This document shows, one piece after another, positions 11,990-24,172 of a stretch of 64,000 nucleotides of DNA. A model generated the notes under the pieces. It was not told where the DNA came from, ran no database searches, and saw nothing but the letters and a program-made list of their open reading frames with translations. Every line of letters begins with the position of its first letter. The stretch's first letter is position 1. Source of the stretch: Pisolithus tinctorius (taxonomy: Eukaryota > Basidiomycota > Agaricomycetes > Boletales > Pisolithaceae); the NCBI GenBank assembly GCA_024663395.1, contig JANFAH010000017.1, positions 124,001-188,000 of the forward strand, given 5' to 3'. The position numbers and the translations under genes were made by a program.

Positions 11990-13005
11990 TCGAGAATTCA
12001 AGCGCCGTACAGCAAGTAGAATTTCGTCCCTTTTTCTCGCCGAAGGGATGAATGAATGGAGACCAATATCAATTGCTCTTTCAACATGCAAGATAAACTA
12101 TACGCCGACATCGACATCCACCGGTGTGGCTGGCTCAAATACTGACTTCTTGGGCTTACCAACAACATTCGCATCCATATCCATTGCATCTTTGTCCAGC
12201 TCCGCGACCCTACCACGAGACCTCGCGCGGGACCTTATTCTACTCGTCTTCCCAGCTCTCACCGATGAAGATTCATCTACTTCGCTATCCTCCCTCTCAT
12301 TGGTCCCACTTGCTCCACCCTTGGCTTGACCGCGAGTGCGTTTTGCTCGAGACTTGCGAACGCTAGATGAAATTGAGTTTCGCTTCGTGTCTGACGGTGG
12401 CGCACAGTTGTCTTGGCCTACGTCGTTGTCGGAACACTCGTGCCCGGAGATGTATCTATCGCTGCCGTTTCCTACAAACCCCGTCTCCCGTTCCTCGTCC
12501 TTCTCTTGATTCCTATGTCCGTCAGCAAGCAAGTCTTCGAGATCTGGTGGTATCTCTTGCGTGGCGACGCTGGGAGCGCTCTGCGGATACCTCAGTTTGT
12601 TTCAAATACTGATAGCAGTTTTTTATAGTGACGCTGAGGTGTTCGCGTTTTCCACTCCACCTTTCAGCGGGGGATGGAGCTTCCATTGTAAATCGCGGAA
12701 TAAAAGATCATAGACGATGGCAGGCAGTTCGTCCGGTTTTTCTGCGCCAACGAGGATAGCAGTCTAGTACGTCCAGTATCGATCGACATCGTTGATGGTG
12801 CAGCCGCCACCTCTCTTGCACCCGCATTCCCCATGGGCAGCAATAGAGGATTGAAGGCGCCTAACCGATCGCATCCTAGTGACTCTGTGCCACAATGCAA
12901 CACAATAGCAGTTGGGCGAAACGCCGTTACCGTATCCTCGACAACGGGTTTACATAGTGTCAGGTACATCTTGTCAGTCCCTCTTGTAATGGAAGGTTTA
13001 GGCAA
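11990..13005 (-). pseudogene. Histone deacetylase C-terminal half, copy 2
   Basis: Minus strand: 'KPVVEDTVTAFRPTAIVLHC' and 'GTESLGCDRLGAFN' (12,950-12,850), then in another frame 'ILVGAEKPDELPAIVYD' and 'QWKLHPPLKGGVENANTSAS' (12,760-12,640), then 'VATQEIPPDLEDLLADG' and an acidic, basic-patch tail ending 'KPKKSVFEPATPVDVDVGV' near 12,100. This follows class I HDAC (Rpd3/Hos2) order after the catalytic region. The frame changes at about 12,780 and the stops at about 12,625 and 12,605 could partly be introns, but the N-terminal catalytic half is absent, so it is a fragment. HDACs remove acetyl groups from histone tails; this copy should not. Confidence 0.72.
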
Positions 13006-13730
13006 AAGTGTTGTCCCGCGTTGGCCGCATTATCATCAACCTTTCATGTTCCTGAAAACGCCAAGCACACTTGTGGAACGTGTTTCCAGCTAGTGTCTCT
13101 CATGGACATTGTTTGTGAGGTAGATGGCCTTCTTATGCCGACATCTGCCTCCAGGAGAATATCTATGGAAGCAGCACTCTCGGCTCAACGTCAACACAAG
13201 AGTGGAGAGGCAAGTTCGTTCAGGCGTCGCGCCGGTGAAAGAAAGCGTGATGCCGAATGCCTCAAGATGATGAGATGTGACCGAATTACCGCCGACAGGT
13301 ACCAATCATCAGCTTGCGATAAGCACTTGGTGATACATGTCTACAGCATGGCATGGGGTGACTTTGTGCACATTTCTTGAAGTTGGTGGAGTGCAGGAGG
13401 CCAGAGGGGGGAGAGCAACACGACCCTTGCAAGTCTTTTCTTCAGTTATCGCACTTAGGTATAGAATGGTTTTCCACGATATGCCAGAATTGCGTACATC
13501 ACACTCTTACCACTCTACGGTAAGGATAAGACTGCAGTGGCACAACGAAGAAACAGAATGAGGCCACCCGAAAAACTGTTACGCACACGACCAGATAAGA
13601 GTCCAAGCCAAGTAGTTGCAAAGGGGAAGGTTCCGTCAGTCAACCGAAGACTTTCTGTTGTCATTGTCTTCGCCGAGTTGACCGGCAGTGCGGTCGGGGC
13701 GGTCCGTCCAGAGTTGTGCGTCTAATGCAC
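13006..13730. other. No gene recognised
   Basis: A 119-codon plus-strand frame (13,021-13,380) is Arg/Lys-rich in its middle but matches no family I know. The rest is unassigned. Confidence 0.4.
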
Positions 13731-13734
13731 AGAT

Positions 13735-15100
13735 CGTGACTGTTCCAAAATGGCATGATGCACCTCGTTATTGAATCCAACGCACTACAGTCACACATGG
13801 GATACCCTCAGGACTCCAGCTGGATACAATTGACCTATTTCGTACGTGTTTTGAGACGGCGCGTTCTTCCGGCCCACGAGCGTCTCCTCGATTACTGTTT
13901 GCGTCGTCTGCAAACCATCCACTTAAAAGAGAAAATTATCCTGTACCTCGGTTGAGAGCAGTTCCCACTCTTAAATCATCAGGTCATCCATGCGAAACGC
14001 TCTGTACATGCCCGCATAATACCACTTCCCGTCCTTGTGACAAAAGTAGTCTGCGAAGAACGTCATCGAGGTGGGAGGCACCCGCTTGCTGGTCTCTCAA
14101 CCAGCCAGCATACTGGTCGGTTCTCGCAGTGACGACACGCGGATTTGTGGTACACTTGAAAAACTGGAGCGAGAAAGTACCTGTGTTCCTCTCGATCCGG
14201 ACACCAGTACGTCGTGAATCGTGTCAAGAAGCGGTAATTCTTTAGTCCGAAGATTCTGACTAGAGAACGCATTAAAAAATCAGTTATCCGTACAAGCTCT
14301 GTGAAGTCTTGACAAGGTGGTCAATAAGACGAGTACGACGTAACACACACGCTCGCGATACTGCGGAGGAATCACCTAAGGAATATGAATGAGGCAAAAA
14401 CATAGACGGCAGTTCATCTTCTGGGATGTCGGACGGAAGGGGGAGCACGGCAAGTATGAAGTGTCTTGCAGCGATGGACTTCTCAGCACCAACTTCTAAC
14501 GAAAGCGATGATAACGCGAAGGCTCGGGACGTGTATGCAGAAGCATCCTGTCGGTTAGCCACAAATATGCGCTCACTTTTTTCGCTGAGATCATCATTTA
14601 CGATAGGGTCAAACTTGTCCAACGACCGCGACGTACACGCGGCACGACGTTCTAGGAAGTAGCTTTGGGTGGTATTGCGATTCGCATCCAAGAAGACGGC
14701 GAATCTGAACGTACCTGGCAGAGACCATAGTCAGGCACTGATAGCATCGCCAAATGCTGGATGCCGAGAACCATCGACACGCAGATACGAAGAAACTGCC
14801 GAGTGTATTTCACTCACGTGTCTCTCAAGATCGATGCTCTTCTCGATGTCTGTGTGGTCCTCGGTAGCAGTGAAAGAATCGCAACATTGACTCTTGTAGA
14901 GTGTTCGCATTCAAATACGAGTTCTCATTCCAAGCGATATTAGCTAACTGATTTCTGTCTAACTGGTGTCTATGCGCCCTCCGGAGGTGCCACAACATTG
15001 TCGCAGGCTGCCGACGCCTCCGTGTGACTCGTCGTTCCAGCTGACCTGCAAGCGCAATCGCAAATTCTGCAATTGATGCGGGGTCCTGTGTGTCATAAGT
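13735..15100 (-). pseudogene. DUF6697-type protein, copy 2 (decayed)
   Basis: Minus strand, same order as copy 1: remnants of the coiled-coil part (15,060-14,950), 'CPDREEHRYFLAPVF' near 14,190, degraded 'YYAGMYRAFRMDDLM' near 14,010, 'ETLVGRKNAPSQNTYE' near 13,870, and the C-terminal end equivalent to 'CVGFNNEVHHAILEQ' near 13,760. Stops and shifts separate the parts. This copy supplies the domain end that copy 1 lacks because of the window edge. It is divergent to Mcp1 copy 3 (15,294), with about 200 bp between, which may once have been a shared promoter. Confidence 0.7.
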
Positions 15101-15293
15101 TTCGTTGTCTAGTGAAAGAGAGGGGTAATGGGGATGTGCTGCGATCTCCGATGCGTTGCACTATTGTGGTTGCTGTAATAGTAAGGTCGCAGTTGAAATT
15201 TGAAAAGCGAGGTGCGCTGCGGCCTCAGTCTGAATTTGGGCTGCTACACTCCACGCAAGTCTCAGTACACTGACGCCCACTTCTTTTCAGACA

Positions 15294-16075
15294 ATGGATC
15301 CAAAGAATTCTGAAACGACCGAGGAGCTCGTGTCGCCAGCGTCAAATAATGGCAAGTCGGTAGCTGCGTCGTCCATTCTGACGATGCTCGTACACGGCTC
15401 AGCCCCATTTCTGTCGACCTTCCTCCTCGTACATCTGTCGGCGCCTATTGAGGCCAACATCGTTGGATCTGGACTAGCATCCAGCGTCATGGTCAGTCCC
15501 GATTCCCGTGTGTTGGTTGGTTGGGTTGATTTGGTTTTGCTCCGTGGATATGCAGCTTCTAGGGAGGGAGTACTACCAAACCGCGTTCGGGGAACGATAC
15601 CTGCTCCTCCTGCCCTTCGCTGTCCACGTTACGTCGAGTGTAGCCAAGCGAGTCGTCCTCACTTGTGCTTCGGACTCATCTTCGACTTCTCCTTCAAACC
15701 GTCAGTCATATCAGACTTAGATTCCCTCGCTCGGTCTGAAAAGCCGTTTTCCCCCAAACCACGTCCTCGCATCCGCAAACTGACGAGCTTACTCAGTATC
15801 TCAGCATACACGACACTTTTCCTCTTCGTTCCTATCCACGTTGCTACACATAGGCTCTTACCTGCAGAAGCAGACACTCTTGCATGGCCCTCGACTGACG
15901 TCGATTTGGACCCACTAGGTTCTTCTGAACTTGATTATGAGTTCGTCAAGACAGCTATAAAGACGTGGCCGTGGCGGAGTTGGATACTCTACACCGGGAT
16001 CGTGGGCTGTGTGCTCGTGCACGCCGCGCAAGGCGCCTCTGTTATTTACGCACGGTACATCAGGGGCCGTGTGGG

Positions 16076-16078
<3 letters not shown>
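15294..16078 (+). pseudogene. Mcp1/DUF1691-like gene, copy 3, 5' part (interrupted by LINE)
   Basis: Exon 1 begins 'MDPKNSETTEELVSPASNNG' and contains the first membrane segment 'HGSAPFLSTFLLVHLSAP'. An intron starting GTCAGT at about 15,492 and ending TGCAG near 15,554 leads into 'LLGREYYQTAFGERYLLLLP' and 'AVHVTSSVAKRVV'. Later exons give 'PRPRIRKLTSLLSISAYT' and 'WRSWILYTGIVGCVLVHAAQ'. This order matches Mcp1/DUF1691, a multi-pass mitochondrial outer-membrane protein linked to lipid homeostasis in yeast. The reading stops at the LINE poly-T at 16,076; the remainder resumes at 26,005. This is the best preserved of three copies. Confidence 0.75.
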
Positions 16079-16106
<28 letters not shown>

Positions 16107-16534
16107 CGTAATTTAAGTGCTTGAGGGTAGTCATAACCCTATGTCGCACTGTACATTCGTAGTCTATCAATCTAATTTAGGCCCCCTGTGGCCTGCCTGC
16201 CCTTACAAGTGAGTGAATGCCCTGGTGGCAGGGCCTGTGGCCCTCCACCAGTCTGCTGTTCCCGCCGGCTGTTTTAGACACTCCACCTTGGAGTAAGGGT
16301 GGCTTGAGATTTCTTGTTTAGACGATAGCTCTGTCTACACATAACCGGCTGCTTTTTAGGCTGGCTGGAATGTGGGCGTTGTGCTCTTCTATGTCCTTTT
16401 AGATGTATTTGCTGTGTAGGGGTTTTGTGTCTGCGATGACAGTGCGAGTTTTGGTGTGTGTTGGGGCACGTAGAGGAGGTTTCAGCTTGTAGCCGGGGTA
16501 GGTGAGTGGGGAGTGTGGCTTGGGACGTGTGTGA

Positions 16535-16570
16535 CATCAGGAAATTAACAAAGTACTATCCGTACTTATT
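16535..16570 (+). repeat. Plavaka left terminal inverted repeat
   Basis: Starts CATCAGGAAATTAACAAA, then TACTATCC and ACTTATTT; inverted partner at 24,164-24,199 with about three differences. Confidence 0.85.
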
Positions 16571-16991
16571 TTAGCACCGATTGTCAAATAAGCATGGATA
16601 GCACCGCGACTTATTTAGGTAGATCCTTCGCCCATCTGGGCTTTTTTGCCTTTTCGCTTAATGACTTTTTTGACTTATTCATATTATTCTACTATCCATG
16701 CTATCCACGGCACGTTGTTCTTGTTATACATACCTACCTTTTTCATTATTTTAATCGGTCACACACTTATCAGGTTAGAAACACGATAGGTATTGAGAGT
16801 GGAGTACCAAACATTAAACAAATGTAGAAATTGTAGTTGCGAGTCAGGGATGACAGAAGGTGATAGCAAAGCGGCTATGAACATGAATTGATGCAGATTA
16901 GAGAGTGGTGATAATGACTGGTTTGAAGGAGGGGGAAGAAGGGCACATGCAAAAAAAAAAACTGTGGATGCGTGACAAGGATTCTGTCAAA
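16571..16991. other. Left subterminal region of Plavaka element
   Basis: No gene. AT-rich, with scattered ACTTATT(T/C) words similar to the right subterminal array, an A10 run near 16,955, and presumably the 3' untranslated region of the partner gene. Confidence 0.5.
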
Positions 16992-19544
16992 CTAAGTCAG
17001 TAAACCATGTAGAGACAAGGTATTTGTCCTACAGATATTCATGCGCTGATCTATGGACACGCCAAGGTCTTCCGCTGCTGAATCAACTCGGAGACTACCA
17101 TCATCCAACAAGGAATCCGTGGCCAGCGAGACAAGGGCATTTGCCATGGAGACAATTTCTGTCAGTGCCAAATGATCACATTTAGCAACTGACATATAAT
17201 AGTGCCTGGTACACGTTCCCCAGTTTTGCTCTGAGAATGCCAGGGCAGCAGATGATTCCTTCCCAGACGTCCTGTTGAGTTTGAGGGGAGTCTTCGCAGT
17301 GGCCTTGCCCTGGGTGTTGATCTGGTTGTTGACGTCCACATCACCCCTTTGGAATAGTTGAATGGCACGCTCGAGCTAAAACCTTTTGTTACTATGTGAT
17401 CTGATGGGCAAAATATACTACTCACTGCAGTGCAAGAAAGGGCAAGGGCCCCTTGGACACCAAACACTTTCAAAGTATCTGTTCTGAGTGCCGGGATATC
17501 AGGGCATCCGATGCAGGATTGCAAATGAGTGTGGGCAAGGAGCTGCAGTACGAACTGTGAGCGGAAAGCATTTGTGGGATTTTGATGGTCAAGGTCTTGA
17601 TATAAGAATGAGAACCTCTCCAGGAGGTCATTGCACATCTCCCGAATCACGGGCAAGTCCATAGACTCAGCATCTATATCGTTACTAGGGCCTGCTGCAA
17701 GGAAATGAGCTATGATTGCGATAGTGGTGGAGCTGAAGTTGCTGCGCCACACCATAAGCCGACGAGTTGCCTGTCCAAGAAAACATAGGTTAGACCTTTG
17801 ATTAACTATGAAGGAATTATTATTAGTACAAGGGAGAAAATAGGCATTCCAGGACATATCGTGCTGAGGTCCAGGAAATCTGTGCTGATGGTAGTGATGA
17901 TGATTCGAATAGCACACATCAAGTCCTGGTCAGGGATTAGCCATGGATCCACCAGGCTTCCAGCCCACGTCACGAGAGCAGGGAGTATCTGCTTGGTCCA
18001 TTTTCTATCCGCTTGCAGTGCGGCAGGCAAATCTAGGTTGATGTAACGTATGCGCCTGGTACCACTGGTTCCGCTTGATGAGACTTGACTGGGCATTCCA
18101 GGCCCCGCTGAGGACGACAGTCCCACAGTATTCACTCCTTGTTCGCTAAAGTTGTTACTAGTCTTCACCTTCTTCGCCAGCTGGTCAATTACAATATTAC
18201 TCTGTCACTCCACATAGTTAGCAGGGCACTTGAGCGGGTAGGAGGACATACCATTGTGGTCACACGGCAGAGCTCAGGGGCCTTTGGTGTGCATAGATGA
18301 ATATTTCTATCATGGTGGCTGTCATCATCCGCTTCATCAACCTCAGATGTCACAATGTATTCAGAGCTATGGTCAGTATGTTTGCGCTTAGAACCGGCCA
18401 GGGCCATGTTGGAAATGGGCCTGTCGAAATCATCATCGCTCTCTTCAAGTTCTAAGTTAAAACGGGCATTGGCCATGCGCACAACCAGCTAGAAAACATA
18501 GGAATTAAGGCTGAATGATGTTCTTAATCAGTTGATCAATAATGTACCTTCATCTCGCAATAGCCTGCGAACCTGACAGGTACAGTTCCCTGTTGATCTT
18601 TGTCATCGTCTCCACTCTTGTCATGGGCCAGCAAACCACTTGGGTTTATTGAGGGAGTTCTGCCATAGACCGGAATTGTATCGGAGGCTGCTGAGCTGAC
18701 ACTGGTAGCATTGGTGGTCAAGGAAGGGACGGTCGAAGATGGTGGATGGGGTGTCGAATTGGAGTGAGAGTTGGAAGGAACAGAGTTTTGAGGACTATTG
18801 TTGCCGGAACTGGGGCCAACATCGTTAGCCCACTTGTTGATGCAACCAAGAAGGAGAGCTCTCCTGTTCAGGGTGCTGATATTCCATAGCAAATTTAGCC
18901 AGTGTAAAGTTGATTCAGTTAGAAGTAGCATTGTAGAAATAGTGCAACGCACTGTTGATGGTGAGCATTTCCCTCTCAGACTTGTGCACGTGTTGACTCC
19001 CCAACACCAATGTAGTCAGCCAAATTAGCAACTGCATATTGTCTTTTCACTGCATGGCTGCTGGGAACCACCCTTGGATGTGGCTTATCTCTCACATTCG
19101 AATCCGAAAGATCCGTGACAACCCGAGGCATGCTGAGGGCATGGTGAGTATCAACTTCCATATTGTCCTGATCTATTTATCCATCAGCTCAGAGTTCCCA
19201 AAGGTGGAATAGAATGTGCCCTCACCATTAACACGAGGAGCGATGGGTATATTAGTGAGCTTCTTTTGAATAGCTCCCCTCGTCGGTTTCACTGGCTTCA
19301 TTTTCTCAACAGCGTCTTCCATACTTTGGCTGACCTCCATGGTGGCCTCCATCTCACGGATCCGGGTGCCACCCTGCTGAATGGCAACATCCCAAGCATC
19401 TTTGATTGCCTTCGCACACAAGTTGTCCACTTGCTTCTTGGCCGGGGTGCGTTGTTTAACCTGTGTGTCGAGCACTATCTGTCCCGGGTGTAGGTTAGCC
19501 TTCTCCCTTCGTGGACGATGGCTCTGGGGATTGTCAGTCGACAT
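16992..19544 (-). CDS. Plavaka-associated partner protein
   Basis: Multi-exon minus-strand gene. The N-terminus (from ATG at 19,544) reads 'RPRREKANLHPGQIVLDTQV' then 'KQRTPAKKQVDNLC', a basic, coiled-coil-like lead found repeatedly beside Plavaka transposases in Agaricomycetes (from memory). The middle is Ser/Thr/Pro-rich (18,850-18,640). The C-terminal part is helical: 'YINLDLPAALQADRKWTKQI', 'WAGSLVDPWLIPDQDLMCAI', 'WRSNFSSTTIAIIAHFLAAG', ending 'NTLSLHGLLT' at 16,992. Parts lie in different frames joined by plausible short introns; I have not resolved every junction, and a frame problem near 19,175 may be real damage. The role is unknown: perhaps DNA binding or helping transposition. Confidence 0.65.
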
Positions 19545-19726
19545 CGTCCTGTCGTGCAAGGTGGAAAATGGAGGCAACAGTGGTAAGTTTGAACTTGTCT
19601 ATTTTATGGTAATATTTCCCACAAACAAATGACCTGATTTCGTAGACTAAGGCCTATTTACCCTGATGACTTACATATCAACCACGTGGCACTCAATGTG
19701 ATTTTTTTTCAATACATACACTGACA
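19545..19726. promoter_or_regulatory. Bidirectional promoter of Plavaka genes
   Basis: About 180 bp separates the two divergent start codons; it includes a T8 run at 19,702-19,709. No defined TATA box. The role is inferred from layout alone. Confidence 0.4.
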
Positions 19727-22700
19727 ATGCCGCCAGCCAGGGATGACCATACTCGCCGAAGACCAATGCGGAGGCCTTTCGAAACTCTCTGACACCCTTG
19801 TGATGAACCCAGGTGCAACCGTTGGTTCAAAAACCTTTCAGGCCTCACTCAACACAAGCACACGATCCATCCATGCTTCCATCTTTTCAACCAAGACCGC
19901 ACAGGGTTGCCTGGCGATTTAGGACAAGAGGACAACACGCTGCCTTCGGTAAATGGCCATGCTGCAGGTGTGGATGACAGCCATCAAGAACAAGACCCAC
20001 TAGACCAGGAATGGGAGCAAGTGAGGGTGGAATTTGTTGGCCCCGGGAGGAAACTTTATTGCAATTATCACACCGGTCTCGATGGTGAGCTATTGTACAT
20101 ATGCTGAGCTTGACTAACTTTTATTACAGCACAAAGATGTGATGCTGAAGGAAACTTTCTACCAGACGATGCCCCCCCGCTGCCACGCATGCAAAAATCA
20201 CTGGACGACTGGACTCCATACTGCAATCAGTTGGAGTTCGAACTCACCGATTTTCTCTTTACACATGCCGAAATGTCCACCAAAAAACTTGACACATTGC
20301 TGGAGATCTGGGCTGTGTCTTTACTCGCATTAGGTGGGGATCTGCTATTTAATAACCATGCAGAGCTCTACCGTGTAATCGACAGCACCTGTGTCAGCAA
20401 AGTTCCATGGGAGGACTTCACAATCTGGTACACTGCTGAAGTGCAAGATGAAGAAATGGCCCCTTGGATGTTTGATAACTATGATGTATGGTATCAAGAC
20501 CCACAAAAAGTAATCCACAACATTCTTGCAAGTTCCGATTTGGTGGCCGAAATGGACTATGTACCGTACCAGGAATACGATGCTATGAACAACGAGAGAT
20601 GCTGGCAAGATTTTATGTCTGGTAACTGGGCATGGGAAGAAGCAGTATGTAGTTGTAATTTGACATATACTTGTCCTAATCCCAGGTTCGTAGGACAGGA
20701 TCATTCATGAGTTCCTGATGACAGGCGGGGCAACGTTAGTACCCATAATACTTGGTAGTGACAAGACAACCGTGTCTGTAGCAACCGGACAGACAGATTA
20801 CTACCCACTGTACCTCTCCATTGGAAACATGCACAACACCATTCGTCGTGCTCACCACAATACTGTGGTCCTAATTGTGTTCCTTGCAATGCCCAAAAGT
20901 AAGCTTTCTTTTGTTTGATTCCACATCCCCTACCGACTGGTCGACAGTCATTAGCAACAAGAGAGCATGCCAGCACACCCAAGTTCTGTAAATTCAAGAG
21001 ACAGCTCTTTCATTCATTGCTAACTCGCATCCTTAACTTGCTTCATCCCGCAATGAAGGTCCCCGAAGTCGTTCGATTTGGCGATGGTTACTACCAGCAT
21101 GTCATCTACAGGCTTGCAGCGTACATAGCTGATTATGAGGAGCAGGTGCTCTTGTCATGCATCGTGTGTAATTGGTGTCCTAAATGTCTCGCACACCGGG
21201 AAAATCTCGATGCAGACGCACTCAGACATCACCGAGATCATTCTGACACAGTCATCGCCATACTTGAACTTCGCGATCTATGGGACAAGTATGGGATCGT
21301 CGGTGATTTAATAGTAAGTACAATCCTGTTCTTTCGTTTCAGTGACTAATCAAAGATAGCCATTTATGAATGACTTTTTGCATGCAGATATTCATAGAAT
21401 GCTATCCCCAGATATTCTCCACCAGCTCATTAAAGGTGGTTTTAAGGATCACTTGGTGGACTGGGTTGAGAAGTACCTGATCAACATTCATGGAAAAACC
21501 AAAGCCAAAAAGATCCTCGACAACATTGACTGCCAGTATGTTTTCCTTAAATGCCCATTGCTATTCATTTTATGCATGAGTACTTTAGAATTGCAGCTGT
21601 TGCCCCATTCACTGGCCTGCGACGTTTCCCTCAAGGACAGCACTTCAAACAATGGACCGGCAATGATTCGAAAGGTCTGATGAAGGTGATTTCATTTGCA
21701 CTTTGATTCTAATTTAGTTGTTGAGTTGTGCTTTGTAGGTTTACATCGCTGCCATCCAGGGCTATGTACCGCGAGATATGGTATGAACATTTCGAGCATT
21801 CCTTGAATTTTGCTACCTCGTTCGTCAAAATGTTGTCACGGAGCAAACACTGGCTGAAATCAATGATGCCCTCGGACGCTTCCATTACTACTGTGAAGTC
21901 TTCCGAAATGCTGGGGTCGTCGATTCCTTCTCACTACCCTGACAACATGCAATGAAACATTACCACCATCTTATCTGCCAGTTTGGTGCACTGAATGGAC
22001 TCTGTTCCTCGATTACTGAGTCCAAACATATCAAGGCCGTTAAACGACCTTATCGGCGCACAAACCGCTTTCAAGCCCTTGGACAAATACTCTTGATTAA
22101 TCAAAGGCTCGACAAACTTTCTGCAGTGCATGCAGACTTCGAGGAGCATGGTATGTTGAATGGAACATGTCTAACGCATGTGCTTGAGGTGTTAGGTGTG
22201 CATTCTCATCCATGAACTGTCTTAGATTTCTGATGGCCACTTAGGACAAAACTCTCATGATGATCGTGATTGGCACCATGATGTTGCTGAAGGTTGTAAT
22301 GCATCGGACGAGGCTGAGGAACCCATGGCAAGTTATGAGGAGGACTCCAGCGATACTGTAGATACCCCCATGATGATCAACGCACATGTATTATTGGCGC
22401 ACACATACCATACGTCCTATTTCTCAAGTTCTGATAGGTACTGAATCAGTCTATCTTAGAACGTAAATGTGCGAAGGACATAGGGTCCCTAGCAGCTGAA
22501 CTAGAGATGCCACAGTTCCCTGAGATTCTGTGTCGCTTTCTCCATGGGCAGCTCTATCCTGCTGATGCCCATGATCCACAAGAAATTCCTTTCGATGAGT
22601 GCCTGTTTTATGACGGTAAACTACGCATCTACAACTCCGCAAGTTCAACTTTTTTTGCGCTGAGCGACCTGAGCGGCATCTACGGTATGTGTCGTGAATA

Positions 22701-23133
22701 TATCCGTTCCTGCCCCATGTGGAGAAACAAAGGCCCTCGCTTTGATTGTGTGCTTGTTGTAACTGACCCACAGGCAGAGGACATGAGGGCCTTAGATGTT
22801 GCTCGTGTCCTCTGTTTCTTTTCATTCAAATATCTACAGATGGTGTACCCATGCACCATCATCCACTGGTTTGACTGTGTAGGTGATAACCCTGATGAAG
22901 ACACAGGGATGTGGATAGTCTGCCCAAGCTACCTTGTGCCACGCACACGCAACATCTGAAACCTTGCTGCTATTCATGTCGACACGATATATCGTGCAGC
23001 TCATCTCATCCCCATTTACTCCACTCACAACATCAATTCTAGAGATGTCAGACCACATTGCTCTTATGATATGTTTCATTCCTTCTATGTGAATAAGTTT
23101 GCTGATCACCACACATTCAAGATTGCCTTCTAG
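19727..23133 (+). pseudogene. Plavaka transposase (three in-frame TGA stops)
   Basis: Starts at ATG 19,727 with an N-terminal C2H2-like finger ('CNRWFKNLSGLTQHKHTIH'). Then the Plavaka core across several short introns: 'LEFELTDFLFTHAEMSTKKL', 'WQDFMSGNWAWEEA', 'LVPIILGSDKTTVSVATGQT', 'YYPLYLSIGNMHNTIRRAHH', '[20 protein letters not shown]', 'LCSSITESKHIKAVKRPYRR', 'NQRLDKLSAVHADFEEHGML', and a C-terminal domain ending 'FYVNKFADHHTFKIAF' at the TAG at 23,131. Three TGA codons interrupt it (19,790; 21,940; 22,957), each where family context suits arginine (for example 'FSLP-R-QHAMKHY'). It therefore looks full-length but silenced by point mutation. Plavaka enzymes are cut-and-paste transposases related to CACTA types. 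Confidence 0.85.
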
Positions 23134-23440
23134 CTCAGTGCTGAACTATGTGGTATGGCGGGCACATCAATTTTTTAGTAAGTACATCCTCTGCATGAGC
23201 CCTTTCCATGCTTACATGTACCATCATGCACCATTCCGTCCCACCACCAAACGATGCATCGTTTGCACTTTGGTTGACCCATGGAACCACGCCTGGTCTT
23301 CCCATGAACCCAAAGAAGGCCGAGCTCACCTGTGCAGTGAACCCCGCTGGAGCCATTCAGGGACAGAAGACGAGCAGGACAAATATGTCATCAACATCAT
23401 GCAGATTGCAAAATTCATTGTGGGTCAACAGGCCGGACAT
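23134..23440. other. Right subterminal region of Plavaka, unassigned
   Basis: Probable 3' untranslated region. Open frames here are short and overlap the tandem repeat that follows. Confidence 0.4.
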
Positions 23441-23905
23441 GCTGGATCTTGTAGTCACTGTTGGATGCCAAAGGTCGAACACATATATTGAAACCTCATC
23501 CATGGTGGGTTCGATCTTTGGGAGAATTTTAAGGTACTTATGCAGCGACAGGCCAGACACACTGGGTCCTGTGCTCGCTGTTGGGTGCCGAGGGTCGAAC
23601 GCATATATTGAAATCTCATCCACGGTGGGTTCGATCCTCAGGAGAATGTCGAGTTATTCATGCAATGGCAGGCTTGACACGTTGGATCCAGTGGCACTTA
23701 AACTAGGTCAGCTGACTTGGAAGGTGGAATTTTTGCTGTTGGACACCGAAGGTCGAACGCATATATTGAAATCTCATCCATGGTGGGTTCGATCCTCAGG
23801 AGAATGTCGGGGTACTCATGCAACGACAGGCTGGACGCATTGAGTCCCGCATTACTTAGACCGGGTCCGCCAGTTGGGTTGGTGAGTGGAATTTTTGCTG
23901 AAATC
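23441..23905. repeat. Tandem repeat, about 120-bp unit, 3.3 copies
   Basis: The landmark TATATTGAAA-CTCATCCA-GGTGGGTTCGATC occurs at 23,484, 23,604 and 23,762; the third spacing is 158 because about 38 bp is inserted. A partial fourth unit runs to about 23,905. Units end with GGTCGAACGCA. On the minus strand the unit keeps an open frame ('EPTMDEISIYAFD'). Confidence 0.85.
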
Positions 23906-24118
23906 ACCCTCACGGCTTCGGTCACATAGCTTAAAATCTTCTGGTAGTAGGATCGTGGATGTTCATGTTCCTGCCCAGCAATCACACTATTTTAGACAAG
24001 TTAGCCTCTGCATCGTGAATTTGGCTCGTGTTAAACTATCCCGATTTTTTTTAAAATTGTTGTGTCACTGTACTTATTCGACTTATTTGCCTTTCTCTAA
24101 ACTTCTCTTTGCCAGTGC

Positions 24119-24172
24119 GTAAGTCAGATAAGTCAGATAAGTCAAATAAGTCAAATAAGTCCAAATAAGTCA
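24119..24172. repeat. Subterminal short repeats AAGTCA(A/G)AT
   Basis: Five or six head-to-tail copies of a 9-10 bp word (AAGTCAGAT or AAGTCAAAT) directly inside the right terminal repeat. Such subterminal arrays are known transposase-binding regions in CACTA-type elements; that role here is inferred. Confidence 0.75.

Noticed and set aside
16274..16537. Minus-strand 87-codon frame
   Set aside because: Low-complexity Thr/His/Ser composition inside the LINE 3' untranslated region; no family.
23441..23905. Possible CRISPR-like or tRNA T-loop repeats (GGTTCGATC)
   Set aside because: Units are about 120 bp, contiguous and in a eukaryotic transposon; there are no spacers and no tRNA fold.
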